From Lagopus muta (lineage: Eukaryota; Chordata; Aves; Galliformes; Phasianidae): 64,000 bases of DNA. The notes below the pieces were generated by a model. The model was not told the origin of the DNA. It saw nothing but the letters and a program-made list of their open reading frames with translations, and made no database searches. Both the position numbers and the translations under genes were made by a program. The stretch covers positions 86,398,788-86,462,787 of the forward strand of contig NC_064435.1 of NCBI RefSeq assembly GCF_023343835.1, read 5' to 3'. This document shows positions 35,102-46,899 of this stretch, piece after piece. The number at the start of each line of letters is the position of its first letter. The first letter of the stretch is position 1.

Positions 35102-35223
35102 GTGATTCATAGAATCATAGAATCACCAAGGTTGGAAAAGACCTAAAAGATCATCCGGTCCAACCGTTCACCTATTCCCAATAGCTCCCACTAAACCATG
35201 TCCCTCAACACAACATCCAGATT
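35102..35223 (-). mobile_element. CR1 LINE 3' fragment, inverted
   Basis: This starts with a well-preserved reverse-complemented octamer array (GATTCATAGAATCATAGAAT at about 35104). It continues with 'caccaaggttggaaaagacc' and 'ccactaaaccatgtccctca' and is truncated near 35223. It lies tail-to-tail with the CR1 ending at 34815. Confidence 0.93.
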
Positions 35224-37074
35224 GATTGTGACTGCAGTTGTTTTAACTGTTTCTTACTGTTTTCCTTTCATCAGAGCATAATGCTCAATTCCTGAGCAGT
35301 AACTGAGGCAGAAGAATATATTACCAATTATATGCAACTGATCTGTAAACTTCTCTGTCTGCATCGTCCTGTATCATCAATCCCACGCCATTTTCATTTT
35401 CTCTTGGTAATAACCCATCTAGGTAAAATACACAGCATTGTAAAATGCTTATTTATAGTCATATCCTCAGAAATGGCTGAAACAGAATGAACCTGGATAA
35501 ACACACCTCTGTGTTGAACAGGTTGTTCTCAATAGCAACAGAAAAAGAAGGCCATACAGCTTTATTCTGCTCTGCAGTTACTTTCAGCTCCACGAGGACA
35601 AAGCCAACAACTCTTTCTATTTAAAACTTATTTTGAAGATTAATTTGAACTTTCGAGGTGTGTTAAAATGCTTTTGCTTTGTGAAGAGGAATTTCTCACA
35701 GAATGATGTAATCAAGAGCAATTTTCTGAAATTTTTTCTCACCTGGTCCCTCTCAAATTACACACCATAGAAAATACGTCTAAAGAAAAATAGTTCTATC
35801 ATATTTTGAGGATCTGTTGTTCTGTGCATGTCACAGCATCCTCCAGGACAACAGTAATGTTTTGTTTAAAAAAAGGAGAAAAAATGTCTTTTGCATGTAT
35901 CTGACATTCAGCTGTATCTTTAGCAAGCAAAACAGGGAGCTGAACTGTCAGAAAGTCTGAAACCTAATACAAAATTATACTGGCTTTTAATAGTGCCTAA
36001 TTTAAAGATAAATTAGAGACATGTCTGTCAATCATAGAATTAAACATTCATGCTTATAATAAGAAATACTGGTAAGCTTCTTATTTGTTCATCATTTTGT
36101 ACCTTTTCCAGTTGTGTTCTAGAATCAGTGTCCTACAGTCTTTTCAATTCTCAGAGGAGCTCCTAAGGAACACAAAAGCCAAGGCAAAGAAACAGTACTT
36201 CACCTTGTTTGAGAAGGCTGCTCCAAATGCCTCCTGCTACAAAATAAGAGAATGTCCAACACTTCTGTAAATTAATGATTTTAAGGTCAGGAGTTCTGTC
36301 ATGAAATATATTCTTACTGGAGTAGTTGGTTTCTTGGTTTCAGAGTCATAAAGGAAAAAACCACTGGCAGTAAGAAAGCAGTACAAGAAGAAATGCTGGA
36401 GCAGCCTAAGCAAGCAGGTTGGGAGCCAGTTAAAAGGAAGTTGCTCTGTTCAACAAGTGTGTTTCAGGAGTTAAACTTGTTACCATTTTAGGTACAGTTC
36501 TTTCTGCTTATTGATATAGTGTAATTAGCAGCCCGTTTAATTAAGACAGCTATTAAAAGAGCAGATCCTTTGTCCTTTATTAGTTTTAATCTTGAAACAA
36601 CCACAAAGCAACCCGCAGCTGTATGTCATGTTAAGAAGTCATTCGATGTATTGCTGTATAAATTGCTTGTGAATTATATATGAGAAAAAAATCATTCTCA
36701 AGAAATATTACAAGAGGTCTTACTTGTGTCTACAAGCCTAACTAATGAAACATTTTTTTTCCTACATCATAGCCAGTTTTAAGATTCATATCATTGCCAT
36801 AGTAGCCTCTAGCTAGACTGAAAGTCATTCAGGATAATGTGGTTTCAGGAGGGCATTCACTGTTTATTCACAGCATTTTCCACTACTATCTGGCACATAA
36901 TGCAAGTTATTAGAAGAACAAAAAAGTATTGTGTCTTATATTCTTAAGAGGAAATTGAGTCTGGTGACATAGAGTGTGCACATGTAAAGGATGTAGAAAG
37001 TGCCCTAGGAGCAAATATCACTGTGTTGAGTAAAGGGAACTCTGTTAGCTGCAAATCTCTCTTACTTATCAGAA

Positions 37075-37094
37075 GGGGGGGAGGGGGGAGGGGG
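37075..37094 (+). repeat. G-rich run (G7-A-G6-A-G5)
   Basis: Three G tracts of seven, six and five residues are separated by single A residues. Splitting the longer tracts satisfies a quadruplex pattern, so it is a possible intronic G4 site. It lies about 200 bp before a TA microsatellite. Confidence 0.85.
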
Positions 37095-37287
37095 AAGAAA
37101 ACAAAACTGAACTGTTGATTTTATTATTATCAGTATTATTTAAGATGACACATATATGTGAGAGATCCATGAACTCTCTGATGCCATGAATTGTTTTCTT
37201 TTTAGTATTTTTGTGTTATTATAATATGGTAGTGGATTGAGATAGCTTGGGCAAGGACTGTGAATGTTATAACAATACCTTCTCATT

Positions 37288-37291
37288 AAAA

Positions 37292-37347
<56 letters not shown>

Positions 37348-37400
37348 AATACTATATATATATATATATTGTATATATACATATATATACATATATATTG
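37288..37400. repeat. Poly(A) followed by (TA)n microsatellite
   Basis: A run of 13 A residues (37288-37300) passes into about 22 TA units, then a short break (CTAATAC) and further imperfect TA and TATG units to about 37400. Such tracts form cruciform or unwound DNA and are unstable. The apparent protein frames of alternating I and Y residues on both strands are artefacts of the repeat. Confidence 0.97.
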
Positions 37401-39897
37401 TATTAGTTACTTGTGAAGCTGCCAGTAATGCAGAACCAGCTGTTGTGGATGTTGCAGTGTTTCTATTCTATTCACAGCATTCAGGGGGAGATCCTTTAGA
37501 AATTAGCTCATTACTTATCCCTTCAAAAACTGTTTTTATGAAAAGGCATTTTATACAGACGACCATAAACCAAGCGTGGCTCAATATGCCACATTCTGTA
37601 ACTCTTTGCAAAGTTACACATCGACGAGAGTTGACAGGGAGATGCTCACTGTTAAAAGCCATCCAGTGTTAGCAGAAATGTGGCATGAAGCAGGTTGAAT
37701 GTGTGATAGCTGGTGGCACTTGGAACGCACTCTATTCAAACGTGAGATTAGTATAATAAAGCGATTTGATGGGTTTTTGGGTTGGGGTTTGTTTTGTTTT
37801 GCATTGTGCTTAGCACAGGCTGGACAAATCTAGTGCAATGGTCATTTCCTGCTGAGTCAGAATGCAGCAAAGCTGTTGGAATGTGAATGCAGTGCAGTGG
37901 TCATGGGAGATGGTTGTTTTCTGGTCTATGCTGAAGAAGTGGCTGCATTTTGGGAAAGCTAGAATGATCAAAGAACTTCTAAGAGAAGTTGGAAGAAAAG
38001 TATTTTGATATGTTTGTAAAACCCTACTTTCAAAGCACGTTTTTTTTCCCTAGCTACTTTGCTGTATTTTTTTTCCTGAGTGAATTGCTAACATTTGTGA
38101 ATATGTGGATGCTAGACGAGATAATGCTTCGGAGCATTTTAGCATGTAACATTGGAAGAGGCTTCAAATCACCAGCAGATCTGTTAAGATAACTCCGCAT
38201 TACCTAACAGAAGTTATTTCAATAAATGGGATTTACCCAATATATTTCTCTAACCAGAAATCTTAGCGTGTGAATATTTCCATCCAAACCAGAGGAGTTG
38301 GACTCCTTTTTCTCTTTCAACAGAATTGACTGTAAGGTCTCCCGGCTGTATTGCTGCTCTACTGATTTTGTTTCTCTCCCTTCCACCAGTTGTTTCCTGT
38401 GTGGAGGAGAATAGGCATTTCCTGTGCTCCCTACAAGTGAATCTTTGCAAGAACTTCTTTTTCTTGGAAAGTAAGTTTCTCTGTATTAATTTCTCTCTCT
38501 GTACTTTTTTCTTTTTCCTTCTCCTATTCCATAAATGCACTTGGGTTGCATTTAGAAGAAACTCTTTGAAAGCCTTTGAAAATATCATGCTGGGTAGGTC
38601 CCTGGGTGATGATATCTTAAATAAGTTAATTACTGACCTCCTGTATTCATGTGCCAGTATTTCACATATAACCCAAAATTCCACTCACTGAAGAAGCGTT
38701 ACAGATAAGTAATAAATGTTGGCTTCATAATCTGGATGAGGATCATCTTTCATTGGAGAAGAGAAGGAAGAGTTTCCCATCTACTTTGCCCTGCATACTG
38801 AGCTCTGACGTTGAGATCTCAGTCTACATCTAATTGTTTCTGGAGCCTTGGAAGCACGCTTTGCCCGTGGAGTGTTTGATAAACAGAGCTTCTCATACAG
38901 ACCACATGAGGTGAGTTATGGATACCAAACACAAAATCCTGGGATAATTTGGATTGGAAGCCATCTCAGAGGCTTAATCCCCACACTCAAAGAAGGGTCA
39001 AGTTCCAAGAGAGAGCAGCCTGTATGGGGTTGTATCCAGTCACGCTTCCCTATCTGCAAGGTTGAAGACTTCATTCTCATCTCCCTCAGCAATTGGTGTA
39101 TTAACTATGATTTTTCTAATTACTATTATTTGACCTAATATACCTGATTGGAATTCCTCACTGAAGTCAAGTTTTATTTAAAAATTTGAATTTTCCAATA
39201 GAAATTACATTTTTTGTTTTCAAAGGAAAGAATTTCTAACTGTAAAGCAGAAGTGAGCACTAATCACACCAGAACACATAAGGAGAAATAGGAGAAATGC
39301 AACATCTGAACTTAGCCAAAGAAAAAAGATACCAAGCAATAACGTTTGAATACATGCTGAACATGCTGAAAGTAGCTCTATCTTGCACAGTGCAAGCAGT
39401 AAAAGAAGCATAGTAAATACATAGTTTGTAGAATAGCTCATGAATTAAACTGCAAAGAGGATCGAGCATGGTGGGTGTGTTCTGGAAATGAAGTTAATGT
39501 TCCCAATTTACTATCTCTGACTTGCAATGGAATTGTTAGTTCTTTTATTAAAGCTGAATTTGGCTACCTAAAAATGCTAGAATCAGGAGACTTTCAGTTT
39601 GAAAACTGATTCAGGCTGAAGTGATACGTGTATGGATGTAATTGGTTGAGAAGTGGGTTGTTTTTTGTGAAAACAAGGAATATTCATTAGAAAAATAAAC
39701 ATTAAAATGTGAAGAGTTTTCTAGTTAGGGGTTTTCAGAGGACATTTGCGGTTTTCTATGGGAAGCAGGCAGATGTTCCGGAAGTTTTTTGGTTGATCAG
39801 AAATCTACTTTCAAATCATGGGATGATATGTGGCAGTCTTAGTTGTGAGGCACTGATGTGCTTTCTCCCCATTCTCCAAGCTACTTCCAATGATTTA

Positions 39898-40170
39898 CCA
39901 GCTGTTCTGGCTAATTGAGGGGGTCTCCGTTGACTGGAGGATGGCAAATGTGACACTCATCTACAGGAAGCACAGGAAGGGGGACTTGTGGAATGGCAGG
40001 TCAGGTTAGTCTGACATGGATGCCAGGGAAAGTCATGGAGCAGGCCATCAGGAGCACATCACACAGCACATACAGGATAACCAAGTGACCAGGCAAGTCA
40101 GCATGGCTTCAGGAAAGGCAGATCCTACTTAATTAACCTGATTTCCTATGTGACCCACATAGGGTTGAAG
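39898..40170 (+). mobile_element. CR1 LINE internal fragment (upstream reverse-transcriptase region)
   Basis: The sequence around 39930-40130 resembles the part of CR1 ORF2 just upstream of the RT core. It includes 'gttgactggaggatggcaaa' at 39930, 'aagtcatggagcaggccatc' at 40031 and 'agcatggcttcaggaaaggc' at 40100. Both the 5' end and the 3' tail are missing, which is unusual for target-primed LINE insertions and suggests later deletion. It ends about 0.8 kb before the candidate acceptor of the RNF182 coding exon. Confidence 0.8.
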
Positions 40171-40951
40171 CTGAAGAACCCGCTTTTCCACAAGCTCTGA
40201 TCAGCACTGTGCTCAGCAGCTATATGAAGGAGCAGGAAAATGAGTAATTCCACATGCAAAATTAAGAAATCCTGATATTTTCCAAATTTGTTGCATGTCC
40301 CCACTTGCCATTTTTCAGTAACCCCACACCTCTTCAGTGTCCCGTTCTCCCTCCTCTTTGTTTCCTAAGAGTACCACCACCTTCCTCCTATAATGCTCTC
40401 TCTGGTTGAACGTCAGGCAGCACGTGGCTTGTTCAGAGCAGATCTGACTGCCTGCTGATTGACCATTGCCCTGCAGCAAGAGTGATAGTTATTATAAATC
40501 TCTCTTCCCCTCCTCTGTCCCAACAGCCAGTCTTCACACTTTTTTTAGAAACTCAATTATCTTCACTACTGCTGCACCTCTGTCAATTTGTTTGAAATTG
40601 GAAAGCAGGTTCAGAAGTTACCAAGAAAGGCAGAAGGACCACAGGTTAGGTCTCACTGCCTTAGGAAACTAAGCTTTAAACAAGGATTCACAGGTTAATC
40701 AGTCAGTCACTGCTTAGCTTGCATCTTCTACTGAGAATTTCATAGGTGGGGGGGAATTGCAGTGACTCACAAAGTAGTTTTATCAGCATAACTGTTGCAG
40801 AAGTTTCATATGACACATGAAAAAAGAAAATACTATGGAGGCATATTTGCAAAGGAAGCTAAGGCTGTAAAAAGTTGGACTTCCTTGTTTCACCTGCGAC
40901 AGCTTTTCCCCTTCTTTGTTTTCCACTGAAATTCCACATTATCTTTTTCAG

Positions 40952-41165
40952 ATGGGCGCCTGGCTTGGAGGAGATGCAGTACAGAGGCCCTAGCAGAAGC
41001 TCAAAATGGATGACTTCTACTGATGCTTCTTGACAATTTCATCTCCTCTTTTCCTGTTTGAGATGGCTGATACGATCATCAGGAAAAATTTCTAAAGTAA
41101 GCCTGAGTGACGACGTCTCTTTCCCCTAACTCCTCTTTTCACAAATCTGCAAACCATCAGACAAA
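40952..41165 (+). other. RNF182: Candidate RNF182 5' leader in the coding exon, with uORFs
   Basis: An acceptor at 40951 (ATCTTTTTCAG|ATGG) would give a 214-nt leader in the coding exon. A second acceptor at 41160 (pyrimidine-rich tract, then CCATCAG|ACAAAATG) would leave only five leader bases. The longer leader holds five short ORFs, all ending before the main start: 40952-40993, 41006-41023, 41010-41033, 41023-41061 and 41063-41095. Use of the first site would therefore predict repressed or regulated translation. Which acceptor is used cannot be settled from sequence. Confidence 0.45.
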
Positions 41166-41903
41166 ATGAGCAGTCCACTACAAGAGGAGTCTGCAGAGCC
41201 CCAGAGCTCAGATGAGCTCGAGTGCAAGATCTGCTACAATCGCTACAACCTGCGACAGAGAAAACCAAAAGTGCTGGAGTGTTGTCACCGCGTATGTGCC
41301 AAATGCCTCTGCAAGATCATAGACTTTGGCGATTCTCCTCAAGGAGTCATAGTTTGCCCATTTTGCAGGTTTGAAACATGCCTGCCAGACGATGAGGTTA
41401 GCAGTCTTCCCGATGACAATAACATCCTTCTGAATTTAGCTTGTGGGGGAAAGGGAAAGAAGTGCCTACCAGACAACCCAACGGAACTGCTGCTGACTCC
41501 CAAAAGGTTGGCGTCTCTGGTTAGCCCTTCTCACACCTCTTCGAATTGCCTGGTTATAACAATCATGGAAGTACAAAGAGAGAGTCCCCAGACTCTGAAC
41601 TCGACACCCGTGGTGGAATTTTACAGGCCTACGAGTTTTGACTCTGTTGCAACTGTGTCCCACAACTGGACAGTGTGGAACTGCACATCTTTGCTCTTCC
41701 AGACCTCAATTCGGGTGCTAGTTTGGTTGCTGGGGTTGCTGTACTTCAGTTCCTTGCCTTTAGGGATTTACTTACTGGTATCTAAGAAGGTCACCCTTGG
41801 GGTTGTCTTCGTAAGCCTTGTTCCCTCGAGCCTTGTTATTCTCATGGTTTATGGCTTTTGCCAGTGTGTTTGCCATGAATTTCTAGACTGCATGTCTTCT
41901 TGA
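41166..41903 (+). CDS. RNF182: RING finger protein 182, E3 ubiquitin ligase
   Basis: The 245-residue frame, uninterrupted in one exon, closely matches vertebrate RNF182 (247 residues in human, from memory). The N-terminal RING is a textbook C3HC4 zinc finger with ligands C20, C23, C39, H41, C44, C47, C64 and C67. The middle contains a family-typical stretch around [20 protein letters not shown]. Two C-terminal hydrophobic segments (about 182-205 and 209-231) are joined by a very short SKK turn, making a hairpin that anchors the protein in intracellular membranes with both ends on the same side. Mammalian RNF182 is a brain-enriched E3 ligase reported to ubiquitinate ATP6V0C and NF-kB p65; those roles are family knowledge and are not shown here. 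The start ATG has A at -3 (ACAAAATGA) and matches the family N terminus in position. Only the first 15 or so residues and the last two or three diverge noticeably from human. The frame is intact with no sign of decay. Confidence 0.98.
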   Translation: MSSPLQEESAEPQSSDELECKICYNRYNLRQRKPKVLECCHRVCAKCLCKIIDFGDSPQGVIVCPFCRFETCLPDDEVSSLPDDNNILLNLACGGKGKKCLPDNPTELLLTPKRLASLVSPSHTSSNCLVITIMEVQRESPQTLNSTPVVEFYRPTSFDSVATVSHNWTVWNCTSLLFQTSIRVLVWLLGLLYFSSLPLGIYLLVSKKVTLGVVFVSLVPSSLVILMVYGFCQCVCHEFLDCMSS

Positions 41904-42885
41904 CAACAAATGCAGTGAAATAAGGTACACTGCCACATGTGTAGCATAGTTGATTTAGCCTGTCTTTATATTCTTATTTATTTTTATCATTGACCATCCC
42001 ACTGAGTGAAAGCAGTGACCCATATTATGCAGTTCTTTTTACAATTTGATTATTTATTGTTTTCTCTTTATTTTCCTTTTAGCTAAGTAATGACATAAAA
42101 TTTCCATGTTTTAAAGGGCTGGGTTGTAGAAAGGGGTAATGGAAAATTGCCAAACTTGGTGTCTGCTGCTGTTGTTCAAATAAGTAGCCCCTTGCTTTTT
42201 GTTGGCTAGATCGTGCAATGTGAGGGTGCAGGATCTGCCTTAGGAGAAGTTAGTATAACAGGCACCTTCCAGTTCAATGTGTAGCATCTCTTAATGCAGA
42301 GAATCTCGTGCTCTGGGATATCTGTTATTTCTGGTAGCAAATGAAATCATTTAGTTAATAAGAATAAGACAAGTTAACGTTTGCTCTTTCCAGTTCTTGT
42401 TACAGCAAAAATATTTGTGGGGTGCCCAGTGGTCACAGACTTTTGGTGTTCTACAGCATGAGGAACCTTTTCCTCATGCTAACAACACATCTCCGAAACA
42501 CTTTCCCCATGCACTTTGCTTGTCCAGTAGTTGCAGCTTCATCTCCTGCAATGGATTACTTCCATTAGCCACGTTTGTTCTCATCTAGGTGCACTAAATA
42601 AGTATGTGTAACTCTTAGCTTCCTTTGAGAGTTCAGAGATCTGCAGACTTCTCTGGTTGTGTCCCATAATGTTCACCTTCACTCCAAGCGTTTCCACCAC
42701 CACACTGCATTTCCAACCTTTTAGTTCCTGTAACAAAAGCACGCCTACATGTAGGCAGCTACACTGGAAAATCTTGCCTATGTGACTTTAGCTGTAATCA
42801 TAGATCTTTTTGCCTGATTGTGAGGACGTGGACTTTCACTGCCTAACACACGTTTCAGAAAAATTCTGGAATGATTAATATGTGA

Positions 42886-42950
42886 GGGGGGGGGTTCTGC
42901 TTTTTTGGGTGTTTTTTTTTGTGTTTTTGCTTGTTTGTTTGTTTGTTTTC
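42886..42950. repeat. G9 run, T-rich tract and (TTTG)n
   Basis: Nine G residues at 42886-42894 are followed by T runs and then about four TTTG/GTTT units up to 42950. On the opposite strand this reads as C9 and (CAAA)n. It is a simple-sequence patch within the putative 3' UTR. Confidence 0.85.
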
Positions 42951-44107
42951 CGATCCCACAGGATAAGCACTGTGATAAGTTACTATTACTCTGGGAAGGA
43001 TTCTGTTTTGTGCGTAGTCCTTCAAAATATTTAACACTCTGAACTCCCTCTGTCACCATTGTGAGTTGATGGCACCCCAGCTGTGGCAATTAGTGCAACT
43101 TGACTCTGTTGAATTCAGAGGAATTAGTGGCGATTTACTATTCCATAAATACAATCAGGCCCTACGAGGTTTGCTTCTACGCTGTGTGGTTGAGGCTAAA
43201 TTTTCAACTACTGGAAGAGCACAAAAATAAGAAATGTTTAATATTTGTGTTTATGCCTAAGTCTGGTCCACGCCGCAGCTGCAGCCTGGTTTTCCTGTGC
43301 ACAGCAGAGTGAAAAATGAGAAGCAGCAGATGATCAGTGGAAGCACAGCTTTCGGATCAGGCACGAAATGGAGCGACCTCAAGGCGCAGTAAGGGGAAGA
43401 TGGGTTGGTTGCAGGAAGGCTGACTAGATGGCCTAACAATATGTTCTTAACAAAATGACTTTGGTAAGAGTGGAAGATGTTGAGGGGGAAAAGGAGAGCT
43501 TAAGTGGTGGTTGTGTCTATCAAGTCTGAAGTCAAATCAGTCCAATTTTTGTAGCTGGCACAGATAACACCTATGGTTTCATTGCTATTTGAAATCGTAG
43601 GAGAAATGTGAAATGTGAAGGTCCCGCTTTTCTTGACACTCAAGTTTATAATAGTGCATATATGTGTGTGTATGTATATATGGACACATATGTAAGAAGA
43701 AAACCTATAGCAAAATTATAGTTTTCAAGTGTGTGGAGTTGCAGAGCTTTGTATTGAATGATTAAAGGAAATGTTTCCAACTTCTCTGTCATCACTGGAT
43801 AACAATTAGAACTAAAACATTTTCAGAATTCCTAGAAATGACTATTCCTAAGTAATTGTTTTGATGTTTGTGGTAAAGCATATAGAGTTAGAAGAGCTGT
43901 GTTCCCCAATCCCCGTATACTGCAAGATTTGACTCATCTATGAATTCATAAATTTTCAATCTCCAACAATAACCATGTCAAAAAAGCAAGAAAGATAGAA
44001 ATCTATGTGGTTTAATGGTACTTCATAACTTTGGGAGAAGATGTATTTGTGTGTTAGGGATTTATGTGATTTAGGGTATGTTCAATTTGTCTGAATATGA
44101 TATCTTT

Positions 44108-44113
44108 AATAAA
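44108..44113 (+). other. RNF182: Candidate polyadenylation signal AATAAA
   Basis: A canonical hexamer, 2.2 kb after the RNF182 stop, is followed within about 30-60 nt by GT-rich sequence (TGTAGG, TGTGTGATGTATCTGTG). That arrangement fits a functional poly(A) site. Other cryptic sites cannot be ruled out. Confidence 0.4.
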
Positions 44114-44130
44114 GGGCTGGCTCATACAGG

Positions 44131-46700
44131 ATGTAGGTTTTGCAAATGTGTGATGTATCTGTGTTCCTTCTGCACAACATGTCTGCAGTGCTACCCGTTG
44201 TCCCTTCTGTTTTTTAATTCCCAGTTCATTATGATCATTTTAGCTCCAGCATCAGGTATTTTGTACTCTGTTTTACAACAGAGCCTCATCTTGGCAGGAT
44301 TGCAAGGTACCAGTTACATATCACAGCACAAACAAATACACTTGTTGTGTTACACTTCACTATTTTTTAAGAGTGCCACACAGTTAAATTCACACTGTTA
44401 TTTTAGACTCTGCTGCAATACTGATCCACTCAAAAATACGAGTGCAGAAAAACACTGATTGTATAGCTGCTCTGCTGCTTAGCCAGAGCACATCATTACA
44501 GCTTTGTTCTCATAAAATTCCTGTATGACTTAAAATGTGGCAACTGAGAATTGCCAGGGGTTCTGAATCTCAGTTTTTGTAGAAGAAACAGGAGAAGATA
44601 TTTACTGTGTGACTGAGGCTGGAAGAATTTCAGGTAGTATTCTGCCATTATTTGTATTCTTCACAACCTTTAAGATTGAGAACTGAAAACTCATGGCTCT
44701 CACATCCTCTGCAGTGGAATAATTCTGCTGGCCTGTGTAAATGGGGCTGGAATCAAGTCCTGCACACCCTCCTGCCAGTGTTTCCCTCCCTTTCTATGGC
44801 TTCTTTCTTTATCTCCTGTGGTCATAAAATACTACGTTCATGCCAAGAGAATTCTATGGGTAAGATTTTGTTCCTGCTTTGCCCAAACGTGTGAGTCAAC
44901 AAGGTACAAAGTGTTATAAATTCATTACCACGGGATTATTTTACCCCAAATGATGGTTTTTGTTTTTTAATTCCTGCTTATCTTGCGAGTACAGAGCGTA
45001 TCCTCATCAGTACTGCTAGTTTGCAGTACAACGTGGGGCTGTTCCCTGAGGGCTGAATCATGCAGTAGCATGGGGCACAATGTTGGAAGGATGCTGAGGT
45101 GGACCTTGCTCTGAGCAGGATCTCATGCAGAATGGAGCTCTTCTGCAAGCATGGCCCAAGCCCAGAGCCCACGGGTTACACGAGGAGCAGGCTCCAAGGG
45201 AGGCAATGGGCCTTCAGGGCTGTGATGTATTGGGCAGCGAGCTGTGGGGCCAGCTGTGGAGCTCAGGGACAGCTGTGGAGATTGAGGGGCACTGAGCAGA
45301 ATGTTGGACCTTCGGGCAGAGCCATGCAAAGCAGAAAGTGAGCTGTTCCTGGAGCAAAGCTGCGGTGTTCAAGTGAGATGGGAGCAGAGCTGCCAGTAAA
45401 GTTTTTCAGACTGATCCTTCTGATTTTTCAAGCTTGTTTGGTAATTAAAAGTCACCTGGCAATGCTACTACAGCTGAGTATTTTCACTTTCTACACACCA
45501 AGTTATTGGCCTTCATAGTTTAAAAAAAAACAAACAAAAAAAGAGATGCTTAGATTTGGACACAGTTCCTCTATGGCATAAACTATTTAAAGCTTTGGTC
45601 TGGTAAATGGGATTGACTAAGTCCCATTTGGATTTGCTTTAGCTGCACAGCGAGCTTTGTCCTGCTATATTGACTGTGTGCCTGCAAACCTGTATGTGGC
45701 AATATAGAATGCAATTAAGTAGGTGAAATCTCATTAACACTGTTCTAATGTCAAAGCAGGCCAAACGCACAGCTACGTCCTGCCTTGTCCTGGCTCATCC
45801 CAAACCTGTGAGGGGCTGCCTCAAGCCTGAGGAGCACCAAGACCTGACTGCCCTGTGTCACCTCTGTGGCTGCTCACTCCAGCTATGGATCTTGCTTTCT
45901 GGTAAAGCAGGTGTGGGTCATCATTTCATCTTCCTGTAGGGAAGGTGCACAGCATTCCACTCTCAAACAAACTCATTGTAACTACCTTAAGTTTCCTCAG
46001 ATTTTGTTGTAGCACTTCTTTGTGTTTTTTTTTTTAACAAAACCAAGACTCTGCAATTTATTTAAATGGAGCAGTGCCTTCAAGGGGAAAAAAATGGGGG
46101 AAGAAGAAGAACTGAAAATCATGGAACCATTTTAAGACCTACAAAGTGATGGAAAGAGACTGTTCTGAGTGTCAACGTTTTCTTTCATGCTGGCAGATTA
46201 GATGTTATCCTTTAAGTGACATCAGTAAACATTCAGTGCAGGAGAGTCCTCAGGAAGTTTATACGTTGGCACGAAACCTCTGTTCCAATGGTTTTCTGTA
46301 CATCATTCTGCCTCCTGCATCAGCTCTCCTAGTTGGAGCCTCACAGTTTCAGAAGCTCTGGTTGAGAAAATAGATCCCCCATGTGGGGATGCTAAATTAC
46401 CTTTCCAGAGAAGTGTGTGGCAGTTACAAAGCTTTCAGTGCTAGACCTTAAACAAAGAGAAGTCATCTCACAGTTTGAATTGGTAGCATAAATTTCAGTT
46501 TAAATCAAATTTCATTGTGTTTGGCAATGCTACAGCTAAAATGGTTTTATTGTGTTTCTGCCTCCTGCTTGTGTTACGTGAATGTGGTTTGCATTTAAAA
46601 AAATGTATTAAATCATAAAAACCAGAGATGGTTGGAAAAAATCCAAAGAAAGCATTCTATCTGTTTCCTCTGTCCCTGTAGAGATGAATGCTTCGTCTGC
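44131..46700. other. Intergenic sequence, nothing identified
   Basis: This stretch follows the putative RNF182 3' end. I see no repeat family or gene I recognise. A GC-richer patch at about 45080-45400 contains loosely repeated AGCTGTGGGG/AGCTGTGGAG words. Open frames are short and without motifs. Confidence 0.5.
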
Positions 46701-46705
46701 CCTGG

Positions 46706-46750
46706 GTTTAAATACCTCAGGTGATGAGGCCTCCACCTCTTCTCTTCAGA
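46706..46750 (-). mobile_element. Possible short inverted CR1 remnant
   Basis: The words 'aaatacctcaggtgatgagg' and 'cctccacctcttct' resemble the inverted CR1 phrase around 'cctccagggatgg...ccaccacctc'. It is short and diverged, so the call is tentative. Confidence 0.35.
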
Positions 46751-46899
46751 CTTTTCAGCCTTTTAATAGACATCTTTGTTGGGAAATGTTTTCTTTGTAT
46801 TGAGCTTGATTTTTTTTTTTTCCTTCTGCATAATGCAGTTCCTTTATTCTGCTCCCACTGTTTTTAACTTTCATGAAATCTGTGGATGTATCGTATCAC

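Larger units (their letters stand above)
17435..40951 (+). other. RNF182: Inferred first intron of RNF182
   Basis: This 23.5-kb stretch lies between the CpG island and the coding exon and has no recognisable protein-coding exon. It contains CR1 pieces of both orientations, an inverted repeat of about 3.3 kb (28.05-31.31 kb), a TA microsatellite at 37.3 kb, and several A or T tracts. Blocks with no recognised repeat (for example 17.75-27.8 kb and 35.3-37.0 kb) look like ordinary non-coding AT-rich DNA. The intron call depends on the CpG island being the RNF182 promoter, which is inference. Confidence 0.55.
41904..44130 (+). other. RNF182: Putative RNF182 3' UTR
   Basis: No other coding frame is credible here. 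The sequence just after the stop contains AU-rich patches (TTATTTATTTTTAT near 41974 and TTATTTATTG near 42050) of the kind that destabilise mRNAs. A G9 run, a T-rich tract and (TTTG)n lie at 42886-42950. The best polyadenylation signal is AATAAA at 44108-44113, followed by GT-rich sequence. An earlier end is possible, because ATTAAA-type variants occur before it. The extent is inferred. Confidence 0.45.

Noticed and set aside
29564..36816. Shared 17-mer AGTAGCCTCTAGCTAGA at 29564 and 36800
   Set aside because: The flanks do not match, and one such coincidence is plausible in 64 kb.
37140..37672. Open frames rich in alternating I and Y
   Set aside because: They are direct translations of the TA microsatellite.
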